A stretch of 64,000 bases of DNA from Tsuneonella flava. GTDB taxonomy: Bacteria; Pseudomonadota; Alphaproteobacteria; Sphingomonadales; Sphingomonadaceae. Position 1 is the stretch's first letter, and each line of letters starts with the position of its first letter. The notes beneath the pieces are model-generated. The model made no database searches. It was not told the origin of the DNA and saw only the letters and a program-made list of their open reading frames with translations. Of this stretch, positions 62,984 to 64,000 are shown piece after piece. Where the stretch lies: the NCBI RefSeq assembly GCF_002870965.1, contig NZ_PHSO01000006.1:124001-188000 (forward strand), given 5' to 3'. Both the position numbers and the translations under genes were made by a program.

Positions 62984-63008
62984 CCTCTGTCGCCGAAAGC
63001 TCTCCCAT
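62955..63008 (-). pseudogene. N-terminal remnant of a tyrosine integrase
   Basis: From ATG 63008, MGELSATEVKAATRPGRF resembles the opening of P4-type island integrases (MGKLSA..VK....PGRY). Upstream on the minus strand, TTTGTGGGATAAATGCGGGAG looks like an integrase leader. Only about 18 codons remain before the sequence changes to the queH piece. Short, so uncertain. Confidence 0.4.
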
Positions 63009-63369
63009 GGCTGCAAATTCTCCCGCATTTATCCCACAAATCCAATCGGACACCGATGGACAAGCAAGGACGGCATGGAGCCCGAACACCTTATAACCCA
63101 CGCAAATGACGGACTTTTCTGACCATCGGCGGACGATGAGGGAAAGGGCAGTGGCGGAAAATGCGGGATACCAATGAGAACTATCTCTACTCCATAACCC
63201 TCTATGCTCCTCCAAAATTGGCATAGGGCTAGCTGGTAACCGTCAGACATCCGCCGGTCGCTCATCGCGGAGTTCAGGTAGTTGGAATCAGCGGCCAGTC
63301 CTTCAATCCGAGAACTCCGCAATGGATCGGCACTTGCGTCAGGGGCTTGAGACACCTATTTATATTTCT
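63009..63369. other. Gene-free stretch downstream of prpB
   Basis: The gap between prpB and ohr runs 62850-63415. Beyond the two remnants, 63009-63369 has several open frames in both strands but none with recognisable protein sequence or ribosome sites. Base composition varies along it, as expected for island debris. Nothing else was identified. Confidence 0.5.
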
Positions 63370-63384
63370 AGCCATATTATGGCT
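63370..63384. promoter_or_regulatory. Candidate OhrR operator upstream of ohr
   Basis: AGCCATA-T-TATGGCT is a perfect 7-bp inverted repeat in AT-rich sequence, 31 bases before the ohr start. The gene pair ohr-ohrR and the position of the palindrome at the likely promoter support an OhrR site. Confidence 0.5.
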
Positions 63385-63415
63385 TAAAATATTACTTCAT
63401 CCAACGGAGACGAAG

Positions 63416-63841
63416 ATGAGCACGATCTATTCCACGAAAGTGACCGCAATTGGCGGACGCGCGGGCACGGTCACAAGCGACGATGGGCTGCTGGAACTGA
63501 ACCTCAGCCTGCCTAAGAAACTCGGTGGCACGGAAGACGCCACCAACCCCGAGCAATTGTTCGCGGCCGGCTATGCCGCCTGTTTCGGCAATGCCGTCAT
63601 CCACGTGACGCGCAACAAGGCAAACAAGATCAAGGATGACGATGTCGTGGTGATCGCCACGGTCGGCATGGCGCCAAACGCAAGCGGCGGATTCAGCTTG
63701 ACGGTTGCGCTTGACGTCACCATCGCCGGTGTCGATCAGGCCAGCGCCGAAGAAATCGTTGCCGATGCCCACAAGGCCTGCCCCTATTCCAACGCGGTCA
63801 AGGGGAACATCGATGTCGAACTGTCCGTGAAGACCAGGTAG
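63416..63841 (+). CDS. ohr: Organic hydroperoxide resistance protein
   Basis: 141-aa OsmC/Ohr-family thiol peroxidase that reduces organic hydroperoxides. It begins STIYSTKVTAIGGRAGTVTSDDGLLELNLSLP. The two reactive cysteines are in YAACFGNAVIHV and HKACPYSNAVKGN, and the Arg/Glu partners fit GTEDATNPEQLFAAG. ATG 63416 was chosen because CGGAGACGA lies just upstream and the protein then has family length. ohrR follows 7 bases downstream. Confidence 0.96.
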   Translation: MSTIYSTKVTAIGGRAGTVTSDDGLLELNLSLPKKLGGTEDATNPEQLFAAGYAACFGNAVIHVTRNKANKIKDDDVVVIATVGMAPNASGGFSLTVALDVTIAGVDQASAEEIVADAHKACPYSNAVKGNIDVELSVKTR

Positions 63842-63848
63842 AACTTCC

Positions 63849-64000
63849 ATGGCCGAATTGAGCGACGACCCCCTGCGACTGGATAATCAGGTCTGCTTTC
63901 CGCTTTATGCGGCGACCAACCTCTTGCAGCGGCTTTATCGCCCGTTGCTCACGCCATTGGGACTCACCTATTCGCAATATCTGGTGATGCTGATCCTGTG
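63849..64000 (+). CDS. ohrR: OhrR, MarR-family peroxide sensor (partial, runs off the window)
   Basis: The first 50 codons are present. LDNQVCFPLYAATNLLQRLYRPLL contains the redox-sensing Cys16 of OhrR, followed by LGLTYSQYLVMLIL, the start of the winged-helix region. It represses ohr until oxidised by organic peroxide. The coding sequence is cut by the right end of the window. Confidence 0.92.
   Translation, partial: MAELSDDPLRLDNQVCFPLYAATNLLQRLYRPLLTPLGLTYSQYLVMLIL

Noticed and set aside
63029-63355. Open frame in the prpB-ohr gap (minus strand, about 108 codons)
   Set aside because: Ser/Pro-rich reading with no motif or ribosome site; probably chance within island debris.
1-64000. CRISPR arrays, toxin-antitoxin pairs, phage structural genes or a defence island
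   Set aside because: No regular direct-repeat array and no such protein families were seen.

Overview
The window looks like chromosomal DNA from a sphingomonad-type alphaproteobacterium (Sphingomonadales). The basis is the moderately high GC, a glycine-dependent 5-aminolevulinate synthase, RibB with a small helical N-terminal extension, a short-chain-acyl regulator beside prpDCB, and a TonB receptor set inside a large catabolic region. This placement is inferred from gene content and protein style; no database search was possible.

Region 1 (1-9.1 kb) is a vitamin B6 / PLP neighbourhood. It holds a YggS-type PLP carrier, serine hydroxymethyltransferase, a glutamine amidotransferase, a MocR regulator, a BenE-type transporter with an internal deletion, PdxY-type pyridoxal kinase, a decayed class-III aminotransferase, tRNA-Cys, ALA synthase and an AhpD-like protein. 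It ends in a broken IS5-family transposase. A 42-bp composite element with identical spacing lies upstream of both the amidotransferase and the transporter, so one MocR protein probably controls both directions.

Region 2 (9.2-42.4 kb) is a catabolic block of about 33 kb. It contains two acyl-CoA ligases, two acyl-CoA dehydrogenases, MaoC and crotonase hydratases, FadB, two thiolases, an HSD10-like dehydrogenase, an alpha-methylacyl-CoA racemase and two quinone-reductase-like MDRs. It also has a VanA-like Rieske oxygenase, a class D flavin oxygenase with a distant flavin reductase, homogentisate dioxygenase, a 6-oxocamphor-hydrolase-like crotonase, nitronate monooxygenase, a TetR regulator, a TonB receptor and an exported metallo-hydrolase. 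Racemase, HSD10-like enzyme and SCP2-like thiolase together suggest a methyl-branched or terpenoid/alkyl-aromatic substrate. The substrate itself is unknown.

Region 3 (42.6-62.9 kb) deals with branched-chain amino acids and propionate. One minus-strand operon joins branched-chain 2-oxoacid dehydrogenase (E1alpha, E1beta, E2) to leuC-leuD-leuB. An Lrp-family gene is divergent, followed by a RibBX-like riboflavin gene. Next come methylcrotonyl-CoA carboxylase and isovaleryl-CoA dehydrogenase with an interrupted small gene between them, then a LysR gene, and then an ScfR/PrpR-type regulator divergent from a thioesterase-like gene and prpD-prpC-prpB. Acetyl-CoA and propionyl-CoA from Leu/Ile/Val breakdown would feed the 2-methylcitrate cycle. 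Several linked steps (E3, methylglutaconyl-CoA hydratase, HMG-CoA lyase, methylaconitate hydratase) are not encoded here.

Region 4 (62.9-64 kb) has short remnants of queH and a tyrosine integrase in a gene-free gap, then ohr and the start of ohrR, cut by the window edge.
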